From: Pseudomonadota bacterium
Lineage (GTDB): Bacteria; Pseudomonadota; Gammaproteobacteria; Acidithiobacillales; Acidithiobacillaceae
NCBI GenBank assembly: GCA_021827445.1
Contig: JAKAVW010000122.1
Location: 1-8,536, forward strand
DNA: 8,536 bases
Direction of reading: 5' to 3'
The notes beneath the pieces were generated by a model, which was not told the origin of the DNA, did not search any database, and worked only from the letters and a program-made list of their open reading frames with translations. The position numbers and the translations under genes are program-made. Positions 1-6,719 of this stretch are shown here, one piece after another; position 1 is the stretch's first letter; every line of letters begins with the position of its first letter.

Positions 1-1
1 C

Positions 2-187
2 GGTGAGACCGGCGCGGTGAATGCGGCGGTGCGCGCCGGAGCGGATGCGTGTGAGCGTGTCGGCGACGGACTGGTAGCCGCCCACATCATCGCCCGCGTG
101 CACTCCGAGGTAGAAAACATACTACCGAAGACGCCCGGTGCTGGTGACAGCGGGCTGGATGGCGTGGTCAGCCAGTCTCTCAGCTAG
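2..187 (+). CDS. csoS1B: Carboxysome shell hexamer protein CsoS1 (C-terminal part, CsoS1B-like)
   Basis: The 5' end lies outside the window. The visible 61 residues begin GETGAVNAAVRAGADAC and continue through VGDGLVAAHIIARVHSEVE. This is the second half of the BMC domain of CsoS1A/B/C and is close to identical to what I recall of the Halothiobacillus proteins. These proteins form the hexameric facets of the alpha-carboxysome shell, with a small central pore. After the usual end of the domain (ILPK) the protein carries about 20 extra residues, a Gly/Ser-rich tail ending QSLS before TAG at 185-187. CsoS1A and CsoS1C normally stop near this point, while CsoS1B has a C-terminal extension, so csoS1B is the likeliest paralogue. 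The exact paralogue cannot be fixed without the 5' part. The ferritin-like gene follows 13 nt after the stop, in the usual order of cso operons. Confidence 0.88.
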   Translation, partial: GETGAVNAAVRAGADACERVGDGLVAAHIIARVHSEVENILPKTPGAGDSGLDGVVSQSLS

Positions 188-200
188 CGCCGACGTGGTC

Positions 201-644
201 ATGGCGAACGATCCGCGAATGATGGGCTACCTGATGCGCGCGCTCAGTGCCGAGATGGCCGCCGTGCAACAGTACCTCACCCAGGCCAGCCTGACCGCGA
301 TGTGGCAGTTGGGCGCGCACAGTAGCCGCTTTCGCCGTGATGCGGAAGAGGAGCTCGGGCATGCGCAGCGGCTGATCGAGCGCATGCTGGTGTTGGGTAT
401 CCCTTCCAATGGCACGCAACTGCCACCCATTCGACCGGGCCGCACGCTGGAGGAGATGCTACTGATCGACCGCGACTTGGAGATCGAAGTGATCCGTCTG
501 TACGAAGAAGCGGCCCACTATTGTGCCCGGGTGCGTGCAGCAGAGACACAAATCCTGTTCGCCAGTCTGCTGCAAGAGGAACTGGGTCACTTGAGCGATC
601 TGGATCACCTGTTGACCGAGATACAGCAAGGAGCGACGTCATGA
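201..644 (+). CDS. Bacterioferritin-like di-iron protein of the carboxysome operon
   Basis: Ferritin-like four-helix protein of 147 residues. Starting at ATG 201, the di-iron ligands fall on the canonical bacterioferritin numbers: E18, E51, H54, E94, E127 and H130. This supports both the family call and the start. In-frame GTGs at 138 and 195 would add non-homologous residues overlapping csoS1. No good Shine-Dalgarno precedes 201, so translation may depend on coupling to csoS1, whose stop is at 187. In bacterioferritin Met52 is the axial haem ligand; here residue 52 is Leu, so haem binding in the usual way is unlikely. The ferroxidase centre looks intact, so oxidation or storage of iron is chemically plausible. 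Such genes are regular members of alpha-carboxysome operons (called bfrA in Acidithiobacillus), but their role there is unsettled. The stop overlaps the acRAF start in an ATGA. Confidence 0.85.
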   Translation: MANDPRMMGYLMRALSAEMAAVQQYLTQASLTAMWQLGAHSSRFRRDAEEELGHAQRLIERMLVLGIPSNGTQLPPIRPGRTLEEMLLIDRDLEIEVIRLYEEAAHYCARVRAAETQILFASLLQEELGHLSDLDHLLTEIQQGATS

Positions 645-919
645 ACGCTGTAAATGATCCGAGTGCGACGCCATCAGGGCCACAGGAACGTCTGCCCACG
701 CTGAACTGGCGATTTGAGTTTGGAAGTTACGCTCAGACACGCCATTTTCTGGATCAAATGGCTGATCTGTCCAAACGCGAGGGCTTCTACCCGAATGTGA
801 GCTTTGGCAAAACCTACGTCAACATCAGTATTGATGCCGAAGGTCAGGCTGTACTGGCCGAGTACAAGACCCGTTTCACCGGCGAGATGGAAGCGCTGGC
901 CGCCATGGAAAGAACCTAA
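641..919 (+). CDS. Pterin-dehydratase-like Rubisco assembly factor (acRAF)
   Basis: This 92-residue protein has the pterin-4a-carbinolamine dehydratase (PCD) fold pattern: RFEFGSYAQTRHFLDQMADL (residues 24-43), then GFYPNVSFGKTYVNISI (48-64). Catalytic PCDs have a His-His-Pro motif before the second strand. Here the matching residues are F49-Y50-P51, so both catalytic histidines are gone. That is expected for acRAF, the carboxysomal homologue known to act as a Rubisco assembly factor rather than an enzyme. The first 20 or so residues (Asn/Pro/Ser-rich) precede the fold and are probably disordered. The start is supported by AAGGAG at 628-633, 7 nt upstream, and by the ATGA overlap with the ferritin-like gene, which indicates translational coupling. 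It would act in the cytosol or on assembling carboxysomes to promote Rubisco maturation. Confidence 0.85.
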   Translation: MNAVNDPSATPSGPQERLPTLNWRFEFGSYAQTRHFLDQMADLSKREGFYPNVSFGKTYVNISIDAEGQAVLAEYKTRFTGEMEALAAMERT

Positions 920-955
920 ACCGGCGGACCGACCGAATCGGTAACGGGGGCTAGC

Positions 956-1591
956 ATGGCGGACAGTATCATCGCAGTAATGAACCAAAAGGGTGGCACT
1001 GGCAAAACCACCCTGGCACTGAATCTTGCGGCGGGCTTGGCTCGGCGGGGATCCACTCACCTGGTAGATGCCGATCCTCAGGGTTCGATCAGTCAGTGGG
1101 TCGCCATGGCTGCGGCCCACACTGGCCTGCCGCCGGTGACACAGGCTGGCCATGATCCCTCCGCGACGATCGCGCAGCTGGCATGTGCCCACCGCTATGT
1201 CATGGTGGACTGTCCGCCGACCATTCAGGGTGATGTAGTTGCTGCGGTGATGCGCTCGGTTCAGGTGATATTAATTCCGGTGTTGCCTTCCCCGATTGAT
1301 CTGTGGGCCAGCGTGGGGATGGCGGCGGCGGTAGGCGAGGCCAGGCGATGGAATCCAGGCCTGCGCGCACGCTTGGTACTGAACCAAATGGAATCCCGTA
1401 ATGCCCTGTCCCGCGCCATGCGCGAGGCTCTGGGGGAGTTCGATATACCGATATTGCAAGCCAGCATGCAGCGGCGTGCGGCTTATCGCGGCGCCGCAGT
1501 CGAAGGGGTGAGCGTCTACGGACTGGGCAAACGCGCCCAAGCAGCCGTGGCGGATATGGAAGCGATCATTGAGGAGGTCTTATGCCTGTGA
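956..1591 (+). CDS. mcdA: McdA, ParA-type ATPase that positions carboxysomes
   Basis: This 211-residue ParA/MinD-family ATPase has a deviant Walker A box KGGTGKTT at residues 12-19 (signature Lys12), a Walker A' box DADPQGS at 38-44, and a Walker B stretch VMVDCPP at 82-88. The short length and the absence of an N-terminal DNA-binding domain match orphan ParAs that space protein cargo on the nucleoid. Next to cso genes and followed by a small McdB-type partner, it is alpha-McdA. It would bind DNA in its ATP dimer form and be released by McdB on the carboxysome surface, so carboxysomes spread evenly and are shared at division. ATG 956 is preceded by a G-rich stretch at 945-950. There is a 36-nt gap after acRAF. 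The last 10 nt overlap mcdB. Confidence 0.88.
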   Translation: MADSIIAVMNQKGGTGKTTLALNLAAGLARRGSTHLVDADPQGSISQWVAMAAAHTGLPPVTQAGHDPSATIAQLACAHRYVMVDCPPTIQGDVVAAVMRSVQVILIPVLPSPIDLWASVGMAAAVGEARRWNPGLRARLVLNQMESRNALSRAMREALGEFDIPILQASMQRRAAYRGAAVEGVSVYGLGKRAQAAVADMEAIIEEVLCL

Positions 1592-1836
1592 AGAAATTGG
1601 GATCCAAACTGGCGCAAGGGGTACGCCAGGTTCAAGCGCAGCAAGTCGAAGCGCCGGCACCGACAGTAGACGCGTGTGCTGCTGCGGCACCAGACGCCCA
1701 GCCGAAAGCCTGCAGCACCGCCCAACCGGACGAGAAGGCTCCGGCATCTTCGAACTCAGCTGAGGAAAAACGGCCCCTAGCACCTCGATCAGAACATCAC
1801 CAGAGCCTGCACCCGCGGCGGGTGTGGCCCGATTAA
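1582..1836 (+). CDS. mcdB: McdB-like adaptor for carboxysome positioning
   Basis: Small protein of 84 residues with no recognisable folded domain. It has a basic N-terminal segment with Lys4, Lys5, Lys9 and Arg15, a long Ala/Pro/Glu/Gln-rich low-complexity middle (about 19-65), and a basic C-terminal tail ending RRVWPD with a single tryptophan, W82. Alpha-McdB proteins are short, disordered, encoded right after mcdA, and carry a conserved C-terminal Trp, so composition, position and tail all fit. It would load on the carboxysome shell and stimulate McdA ATPase. Translation is coupled to mcdA (10-nt overlap), with a strong AGGAGGT at 1572-1578 placed slightly close to ATG 1582. Sequence identity in this family is low, so the call rests on position and general features. 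Confidence 0.75.
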   Translation: MPVKKLGSKLAQGVRQVQAQQVEAPAPTVDACAAAAPDAQPKACSTAQPDEKAPASSNSAEEKRPLAPRSEHHQSLHPRRVWPD

Positions 1837-1866
1837 GCGTCTCATTTTTGGCTTCAGGAGTGAAAA

Positions 1867-2670
1867 ATGCCAGCAGAAATTGATCAATATCTCGTTCGTG
1901 ATATGCCTTATTACCGCACCGTAGCCGACGAAGTCGACCTGTACGAAGCCGCCTATTCGGTACGCATGCCGATGATGCTGAAAGGACCCACCGGCTGCGG
2001 GAAGACACGCTTCGTTGAATACATGGCGTGGAAACTGGGTAAACCACTGATCACCGTGGCGTGTAACGAGGACATGACGGCATCCGACCTGATCGGCCGT
2101 TTCCTGCTCGACGCTTCTGGCACCCGCTGGCAGGACGGCCCACTGGCCATTGCCGCGCGTTTTGGGGCCATCTGCTATCTCGACGAAGTGGTGGAAGCCC
2201 GCCAGGACACGACTGTAGTGATCCACCCGCTTACCGACGCGCGGCGCGTGCTGCCGCTGGAGAAGAAGGGCGAACTGGTACAGGCCCATCCCGATTTCCA
2301 AATGGTGATTTCCTACAACCCGGGTTATCAGAGTCTGATGAAAGACTTGAAGCAGTCGACGAAACAGCGTTTCGGTGCACTGGATTTCAGCTATCCTGCC
2401 CACGATATTGAAACCGAGATCGTTGCCCACGAAACCAGTGTCAGTGTTGAAATCGCCGGCAAGCTGGTGTCCATTGCCGAACGCGCGCGCAACCTCAAGG
2501 GACATGGCCTCGACGAAGGTATCTCCACGCGCATGCTGATCTACGCCGGCAGTCTCATTACCAAGGGCGTGGAACCTCTGGCGGCGTGCCGAATGACGCT
2601 GGTGCGCCCGATCACCGATGACCCCGACATGCGCGATGCGCTCGATGCAGCAGTGAGTACGTTTTTCTGA
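1867..2670 (+). CDS. cbbQ: CbbQ, AAA+ (MoxR-type) motor of the Rubisco activase
   Basis: This 267-residue MoxR-type AAA+ ATPase has a Walker A box GPTGCGKT at residues 40-47 and a Walker B stretch ICYLDE at 101-106. Arginine-rich segments and the usual C-terminal helical lid follow, with the VRPITDD motif near residue 246. CbbQ hexamers pair with CbbO to form an activase that strips inhibitory sugar phosphates from Rubisco active sites using ATP. The next gene is cbbO, after a 15-nt gap, which secures the identity over the related NorQ and GvpN families. A Shine-Dalgarno AGGAG at 1856-1860 lies 6 nt before ATG 1867. In carboxysomal operons this copy is the Q1-type partner. All catalytic residues I can check are intact. 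Confidence 0.93.
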   Translation: MPAEIDQYLVRDMPYYRTVADEVDLYEAAYSVRMPMMLKGPTGCGKTRFVEYMAWKLGKPLITVACNEDMTASDLIGRFLLDASGTRWQDGPLAIAARFGAICYLDEVVEARQDTTVVIHPLTDARRVLPLEKKGELVQAHPDFQMVISYNPGYQSLMKDLKQSTKQRFGALDFSYPAHDIETEIVAHETSVSVEIAGKLVSIAERARNLKGHGLDEGISTRMLIYAGSLITKGVEPLAACRMTLVRPITDDPDMRDALDAAVSTFF

Positions 2671-2685
2671 TATCCGGAGCCGAAA

Positions 2686-5037
2686 ATGGCGGTCGAACTC
2701 GAAAAGTACCAGGACATATTGGCCGAACTCGGAGAACATGCCGGCGAAGTACTGCGTGCCTCCTGGGACGAGGCAGCGCGGGTGTTCACCCCGCGTGGAC
2801 TGGAAAATGACTATTTGAATGGCGCGACCAGCCTGAAGTCCCTGGGACGCGGCACCGATCTGGTGGTGTCGTTCATTCAGAGCGCACCGGCGGTGGCGCG
2901 CGAACTGGGCGAAGATGCCGTCCACGAAATGCTGGCCGCCGCTATCAAGATGTATTCCAAGACCAGCGCTACCGTCATTGCCGCGATGTTTTCCACCAGC
3001 CCCGTGGCGGCTGCGCGACTGGGTGATCCGGAGTTGTTCCGTAGCTATTTGCGCTTGCTTGACACCCTGCTCGCGCAAGCGCCGCGCGGGGTGCGTCCGA
3101 TGCTGGATCACCTCAGCACACTCCTGGGCCAACTCACCCTGGGCGGGTTGCGGCGCTGGGCGCTGTGGGGTGCGCAGGCGCACAAGACCGACTTCGACGG
3201 CCAGGCAAAATATTTTGCACTGGAAAGCCCGGAATCCATCGGCGTGCTACAGAAGGAACGCAAAGGCACGCTGTTCATCGACGTGCAGCGCCGTATCGGC
3301 ATGTATTTGCGTGCCTTGTGGGGCCGCGATTTCTTCTTGCGCCCCACCAGCGGCGACTTCGAGCAGCGCGAAGGCTACCGACCCTCCATCGAGGGATACA
3401 TCATACATCTCCCCGATGCGTATGATGATCTGGTGTGGCAGGTACCGTCAGGTGAGGAAATACGCATTTCCGGCATTGAACTATACCGCGCCAGTGCCGC
3501 CCACGCGGCCTGCCATCAGGTATACACCACAGATCAATTCGACAGCACCGGGCTGGGTGCATTGCAGAGAGTGCTCATTGGTCTGATCGAGGATGCCCGC
3601 GTGGAAGCCATCGCCCTCAAGCAATTTCCTGGGCTCGGGCAAATCTGGTTGCCGCTGCACACGGCGACACCCGCGTCCGGCAATGCGGCAACACCCTTGA
3701 TGGCGCGCCTGGCGCGCGCGATCCTGGATCCGGATTACCGCGATGATCATCCTTGGGTGGCGATGGGCCGCCAGATGTTCAGCGAGCAGCGGGAACGGCT
3801 GGCCTCCACCGAATGGTCGCGTGAGCTCGGGCTGCGTCTTGCCGCGGAAATGCTGCAGCTCGGGGTAGCCTACTCAGCCGCCACTGACCTGCCGGACATC
3901 CCCTACCGCGACGACAACCGTTATCTGTGGGAGTTCGAGGATATCCGCGCAGACGGGCAGGTGATCGCCGGCGTCACCACGCAGCAAATCCGCAAGTACG
4001 TCAGCGTGATGGAAATGGTCAATGCCATCGACGTGCCCGGCGCAGGCGACGACGCCAACGAAATATGGGTACTATCCAGCGAATTCTTCCGCGACGAGGA
4101 ACCCACCAGTCTCAATCAGCAAGAGGGTCGCGAGCCGCCTCCGGATCCCTATCATTACCCGGAGTGGGACTACCAGATGCAGCTGGAGCGCCCGGACTGG
4201 TGCACCGTGCTGGAAAAGCGTGCCAAGAGCGGCACATTGGAGCTTATCGATGACATTGTGGCCAGGCACAAGCCTATCATCGGGCGACTCAAGTTTCTGA
4301 TTGAAGCGTTGCAACCGCAAGGTGTGCAGCGCCTGCGCAAGCAGGAGGATGGCGACGAAATCGACCTGAACGCCGCTGTGCGCGCCATGATCGAGATGCG
4401 TATGGGCGAGCAGCCCGATCCGCGGATCATGATGCGCAATGTGCGCAAGGTGCGTGATCTCTCGGTGCTGCTGCTGATCGACCTATCCGAATCTACCAAT
4501 GACCCGGTGCTGGGTTCGGACAGCACCGTGTTACAACTGGCACGTGAGGCTACGGTGCTGCTCGCCGATGCTCTCGACAAGATCGGCGATCCCTTCGCCA
4601 TCCATGGATTCGATTCAAACGGCCGTCACGATGTGGAATATTTTCGCTACAAGGATTTCGGCACTGCCTACAATGACCAGGCCAAGGCCCGCCTGGCGGG
4701 TATGAGCGGACAGTTATCCACACGCATGGGTGCGGCAATCCGTCATGCCGGCTCGATTTTGAAACGTCAGCCCAGCAACAAAAAACTGTTGCTGGTGATC
4801 ACCGACGGTGAGCCGGCGGATAACGATGTGCGCGATCCCCAATACCTGCGCTATGACGCCAAGAAAGCCGTCGAAGAACTGACCCAAATCGGCATCGCGC
4901 CTTACTGCCTGAGCCTCGATCCCAGGGCCGACCAGTACGTATCCCGGATTTTTGGCGCGAACAACTATGTGGTTCTGGATCACGTGCAGAGACTGCCCGA
5001 AAAGTTGCCGATTCTCTATATGGGCCTCACCCGATGA
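2686..5037 (+). CDS. cbbO: CbbO, VWA-domain adaptor of the Rubisco activase
   Basis: Full-length CbbO of 783 residues. The long N-terminal part (to about 400) holds the region that contacts CbbQ. A poorly conserved acidic linker follows, and the C-terminal von Willebrand factor A domain begins near residue 590. The MIDAS metal site is visible as LIDLSEST with D599, S601 and S603, and a later TDGEPADND segment carries D707. In known CbbQO activases the MIDAS of CbbO contacts Rubisco while the CbbQ hexamer provides force. ATG 2686 has GGAG at 2676-2679 and sits 15 nt after cbbQ. The stop overlaps the next ATG in ATGA. The segment 3904-5037 has a diverged partner copy at 7085-8226, described separately. 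Confidence 0.95.
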   Translation: MAVELEKYQDILAELGEHAGEVLRASWDEAARVFTPRGLENDYLNGATSLKSLGRGTDLVVSFIQSAPAVARELGEDAVHEMLAAAIKMYSKTSATVIAAMFSTSPVAAARLGDPELFRSYLRLLDTLLAQAPRGVRPMLDHLSTLLGQLTLGGLRRWALWGAQAHKTDFDGQAKYFALESPESIGVLQKERKGTLFIDVQRRIGMYLRALWGRDFFLRPTSGDFEQREGYRPSIEGYIIHLPDAYDDLVWQVPSGEEIRISGIELYRASAAHAACHQVYTTDQFDSTGLGALQRVLIGLIEDARVEAIALKQFPGLGQIWLPLHTATPASGNAATPLMARLARAILDPDYRDDHPWVAMGRQMFSEQRERLASTEWSRELGLRLAAEMLQLGVAYSAATDLPDIPYRDDNRYLWEFEDIRADGQVIAGVTTQQIRKYVSVMEMVNAIDVPGAGDDANEIWVLSSEFFRDEEPTSLNQQEGREPPPDPYHYPEWDYQMQLERPDWCTVLEKRAKSGTLELIDDIVARHKPIIGRLKFLIEALQPQGVQRLRKQEDGDEIDLNAAVRAMIEMRMGEQPDPRIMMRNVRKVRDLSVLLLIDLSESTNDPVLGSDSTVLQLAREATVLLADALDKIGDPFAIHGFDSNGRHDVEYFRYKDFGTAYNDQAKARLAGMSGQLSTRMGAAIRHAGSILKRQPSNKKLLLVITDGEPADNDVRDPQYLRYDAKKAVEELTQIGIAPYCLSLDPRADQYVSRIFGANNYVVLDHVQRLPEKLPILYMGLTR
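3904..5037 (+). repeat. Diverged direct repeat, left copy (VWA half of cbbO)
   Basis: This segment of cbbO matches 7085-8226 in the same orientation along its whole length at protein level. Short near-identical DNA blocks occur around the MIDAS region and at the GFDSNGRHDV segment (about 4606-4635 against 7797-7826). It is homology between paralogues rather than a recent exact duplication. Confidence 0.8.
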
Positions 5038-5438
5038 AGAACCTGCCGCACAGCTCCAGTGGTCTAGTCATCCGCGCGCTGCACTGGGTGGAGTGGATGG
5101 TGCTGATTCTGCTCTCCGGGACCACCGTGGTGGCCATTGGCCAGGAAGTGATCCTGATGATCCTCCAGCGCGGCGTACATCTGCATAACATTCTCCTGTT
5201 CTTCATTTACCTCGAGGTCCTGACCATGATTGGCCTCTATTTCCAGAGCGGCAAGGTACCGCTTCGCTACCCTCTTTACATCGCCATAGTGGCCATCGCC
5301 CGCCAGATTACCATCGACAGTATGACGGACATGAATGGCTGGGCCATGGCCGGTTTGGCCACCGTGATCTTTATTCTCGCCCTGGCGGTGCTCGTCATCC
5401 GTTACGGGCACATCCACCTGCCTTACGACGATGGGTGA
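5034..5438 (+). CDS. PsiE-family small integral membrane protein
   Basis: This 134-residue hydrophobic protein has about four membrane segments, roughly residues 19-43, 52-70, 79-94 and 103-122. The stretch around FFIYLEVLTMIGLYF (56-70), followed by VPLRYPLYIAIVAIARQI (75-92), is typical of the phosphate-starvation-inducible PsiE family. The biochemical function of that family is unknown, and the name comes from the E. coli gene's Pho regulation, so no phosphate role should be read into this copy. The ATG overlaps the cbbO stop (ATGA), so its translation is coupled to the Rubisco activase gene. That suggests a cellular role connected to carboxysome function or inorganic carbon handling, which is an inference from position only. 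No signal peptide is visible beyond the first membrane helix. The C-terminus is short and charged (HIHLPYDDG). Confidence 0.78.
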   Translation: MKNLPHSSSGLVIRALHWVEWMVLILLSGTTVVAIGQEVILMILQRGVHLHNILLFFIYLEVLTMIGLYFQSGKVPLRYPLYIAIVAIARQITIDSMTDMNGWAMAGLATVIFILALAVLVIRYGHIHLPYDDG

Positions 5439-5456
5439 GGGCCATGTTCGTGATCA

Positions 5457-5477
5457 GGAATCACATGAGGTGGTTCC
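5457..5477 (+). promoter_or_regulatory. Candidate RNA hairpin between psiE-like gene and aldolase-like gene
   Basis: GGAATCAC at 5457-5464 can pair with GTGGTTCC at 5470-5477 (seven Watson-Crick pairs and one G-U), with a 5-nt ATGAG loop. It sits in the only sizeable gap of the operon (5439-5537). No T-run follows, so it is not a classical intrinsic terminator. It could mark an mRNA processing or stability point, or it could be chance. Confidence 0.3.
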
Positions 5478-5524
5478 CGTAATGCGATGCTCAGAACGGA
5501 AACGTCTCCGCACAGGATTCATTC

Positions 5525-5530
5525 AGGAGA
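5525..5530 (+). promoter_or_regulatory. Shine-Dalgarno that fixes the aldolase-like start
   Basis: AGGAGA lies 7 nt before ATG 5538. The frame is open further upstream, with an ATG at 5487, but that start has no such site and would add residues with no family match. The annotated start also brings residue numbers into register with GatY/KbaY-type aldolases. Confidence 0.7.
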
Positions 5531-5537
5531 TAGCGCG

Positions 5538-6719
5538 ATGCCTTTGGTCCACATGAAAGATCTGCTGAACCATGCCTATGCGCACGGATACGCGGTAGGT
5601 GCTTTCGACGTCGTGAGTCTGGAGTTCGTCGAGGGCGTCATGGCCGCTGCCGAGCGGTCCCGCGCACCTGTAATCCTCTCGCTGGCCGAATCGCACCTGG
5701 AGCACTACGACTTCGAACTGCTGATGTCCGGGGTAGAGGCGGCGGCACGCCGTAGTGCGGTGCCGGTGGCCCTCCATTTTGACCGTGGAGCGAACCTGGA
5801 GGCGGCGGTGCGGGCTATCCGCCTGGGTTGCAACGGCGTGATGGTGGATGCCTCGCAGTCGACTTTCTCCGACAACTTGACGCGTACGAAAGCGGTGGTC
5901 GAGATGGCTCACGCCTGCGGTGTGCCGGTAGAAGGGGATTTGGGTTACATACCTGGCGTGGCGGGCATGGATGCCCAGCGGCATCCCGCCACTTTGCCCT
6001 ATACCACCGTAGCCGAGGCGAAAGGCTTTGTCGAGCGCACCGGGGTAGACTTCCTCGCGGTGTCCATTCGGGCGGAACAAAGCTGTCCAAAGGGCAAGGC
6101 CAAACTGGATATCCAGCGCCTGCGCAGTATCAATCAGGCGCTGGGCATCCCGCTGGCAATCCACTGTAGTGCCCGGCTCGACGATGACCAATTTCGGCGG
6201 CTCATTGTCCACGGCGTGGCCAAGATCAACTATTTTACCGCTTTGGCTGAAGCCGCGAACGCGGCGATCCGCGCCCGGGCAAAATCGGCGCCGGGTGCCG
6301 ACTACCTGGATTTGGTCCAGGGCGTTGGTGCGGCAATCAGTACCGAGGCCGAACACTGCATGCGCGTGTGGGGCGCTGCTGGGCGGGCCGCCGAAGTGTT
6401 ATCATGCTGCCGACCGTGGGCACCCGTGGAACACCTGATCATCCACAATGTTATTGGCATTTCTGAAAAGGAAGTGACCGCGATGATGATCGAGGGGCAA
6501 CAGACGCTGAGCACCATTCCGGGAGTGCGGTCAGTCATTACGGGCAGAGCGATGAGGGAACGCGCTCAATACCGCTACTGCTGGCAGGTGCGTTTTGCGG
6601 CACCGGAGGTGATCGATTCCTATCACGAGCACCCTGACTATGTGGCCTTCATCAACCGGCGTTTCCGGCCCGTGGCCGACCGAGAAATCAGCATCGACTA
6701 CGCTATGGAAGGCTTATGA
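5538..6719 (+). CDS. Class II aldolase-fold protein with degraded active site, fused to a Dabb domain
   Basis: 393 residues in two parts. Residues 1-285 follow class II fructose-bisphosphate/tagatose-bisphosphate aldolases: AVGAFDVVSLEF (19-30), VPVALHFDRG (75-84), a VEGDLG segment (131-136), and KIN before residue 240. However, the signature HLDHG is H80-F-D82-R83-G, so the zinc ligand His83 is Arg. The second ligand, normally in a G-[TS]-[AS]-H-G motif, is replaced by AEQS (179-182). The third, His209, remains, but the following phosphate-binding GGSG is absent (CSARL instead). Ordinary zinc-dependent aldolase activity is therefore unlikely. Residues 298-390 resemble a Dabb (dimeric alpha-beta barrel) domain, with IPGVRS near 327-332, YHEHPDY near 362-368, and a closing strand ISIDYAM. 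Carboxysome operons of Acidithiobacillus list a cbbA-like gene at this place. The stop overlaps the bioD-like start (ATGA). Confidence 0.8.
   Translation: MPLVHMKDLLNHAYAHGYAVGAFDVVSLEFVEGVMAAAERSRAPVILSLAESHLEHYDFELLMSGVEAAARRSAVPVALHFDRGANLEAAVRAIRLGCNGVMVDASQSTFSDNLTRTKAVVEMAHACGVPVEGDLGYIPGVAGMDAQRHPATLPYTTVAEAKGFVERTGVDFLAVSIRAEQSCPKGKAKLDIQRLRSINQALGIPLAIHCSARLDDDQFRRLIVHGVAKINYFTALAEAANAAIRARAKSAPGADYLDLVQGVGAAISTEAEHCMRVWGAAGRAAEVLSCCRPWAPVEHLIIHNVIGISEKEVTAMMIEGQQTLSTIPGVRSVITGRAMRERAQYRYCWQVRFAAPEVIDSYHEHPDYVAFINRRFRPVADREISIDYAMEGL

Noticed and set aside
138..200. Upstream GTG start for the ferritin-like gene
   Set aside because: It would add 21 residues overlapping csoS1 with no similarity to ferritins. 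The ATG at 201 puts every metal ligand at its canonical number.
932..942. Palindrome ACCGA-A-TCGGT before mcdA
   Set aside because: The loop would be one base, so it cannot be an RNA hairpin. As an operator it is short and single, in a 36-nt operon gap, with nothing else to support it.
1789..3183. A 464-codon open frame on the minus strand
   Set aside because: It lies antisense to mcdB, cbbQ and cbbO, whose products are recognised with intact motifs. Its translation is rich in His, Arg, Gln and Gly with no family pattern, as expected for a shadow of GC-rich coding DNA.
5487..5537. Upstream ATG for the aldolase-like gene
   Set aside because: It has no ribosome-binding site, whereas AGGAGA precedes ATG 5538, and the shorter form is in register with known class II aldolases.
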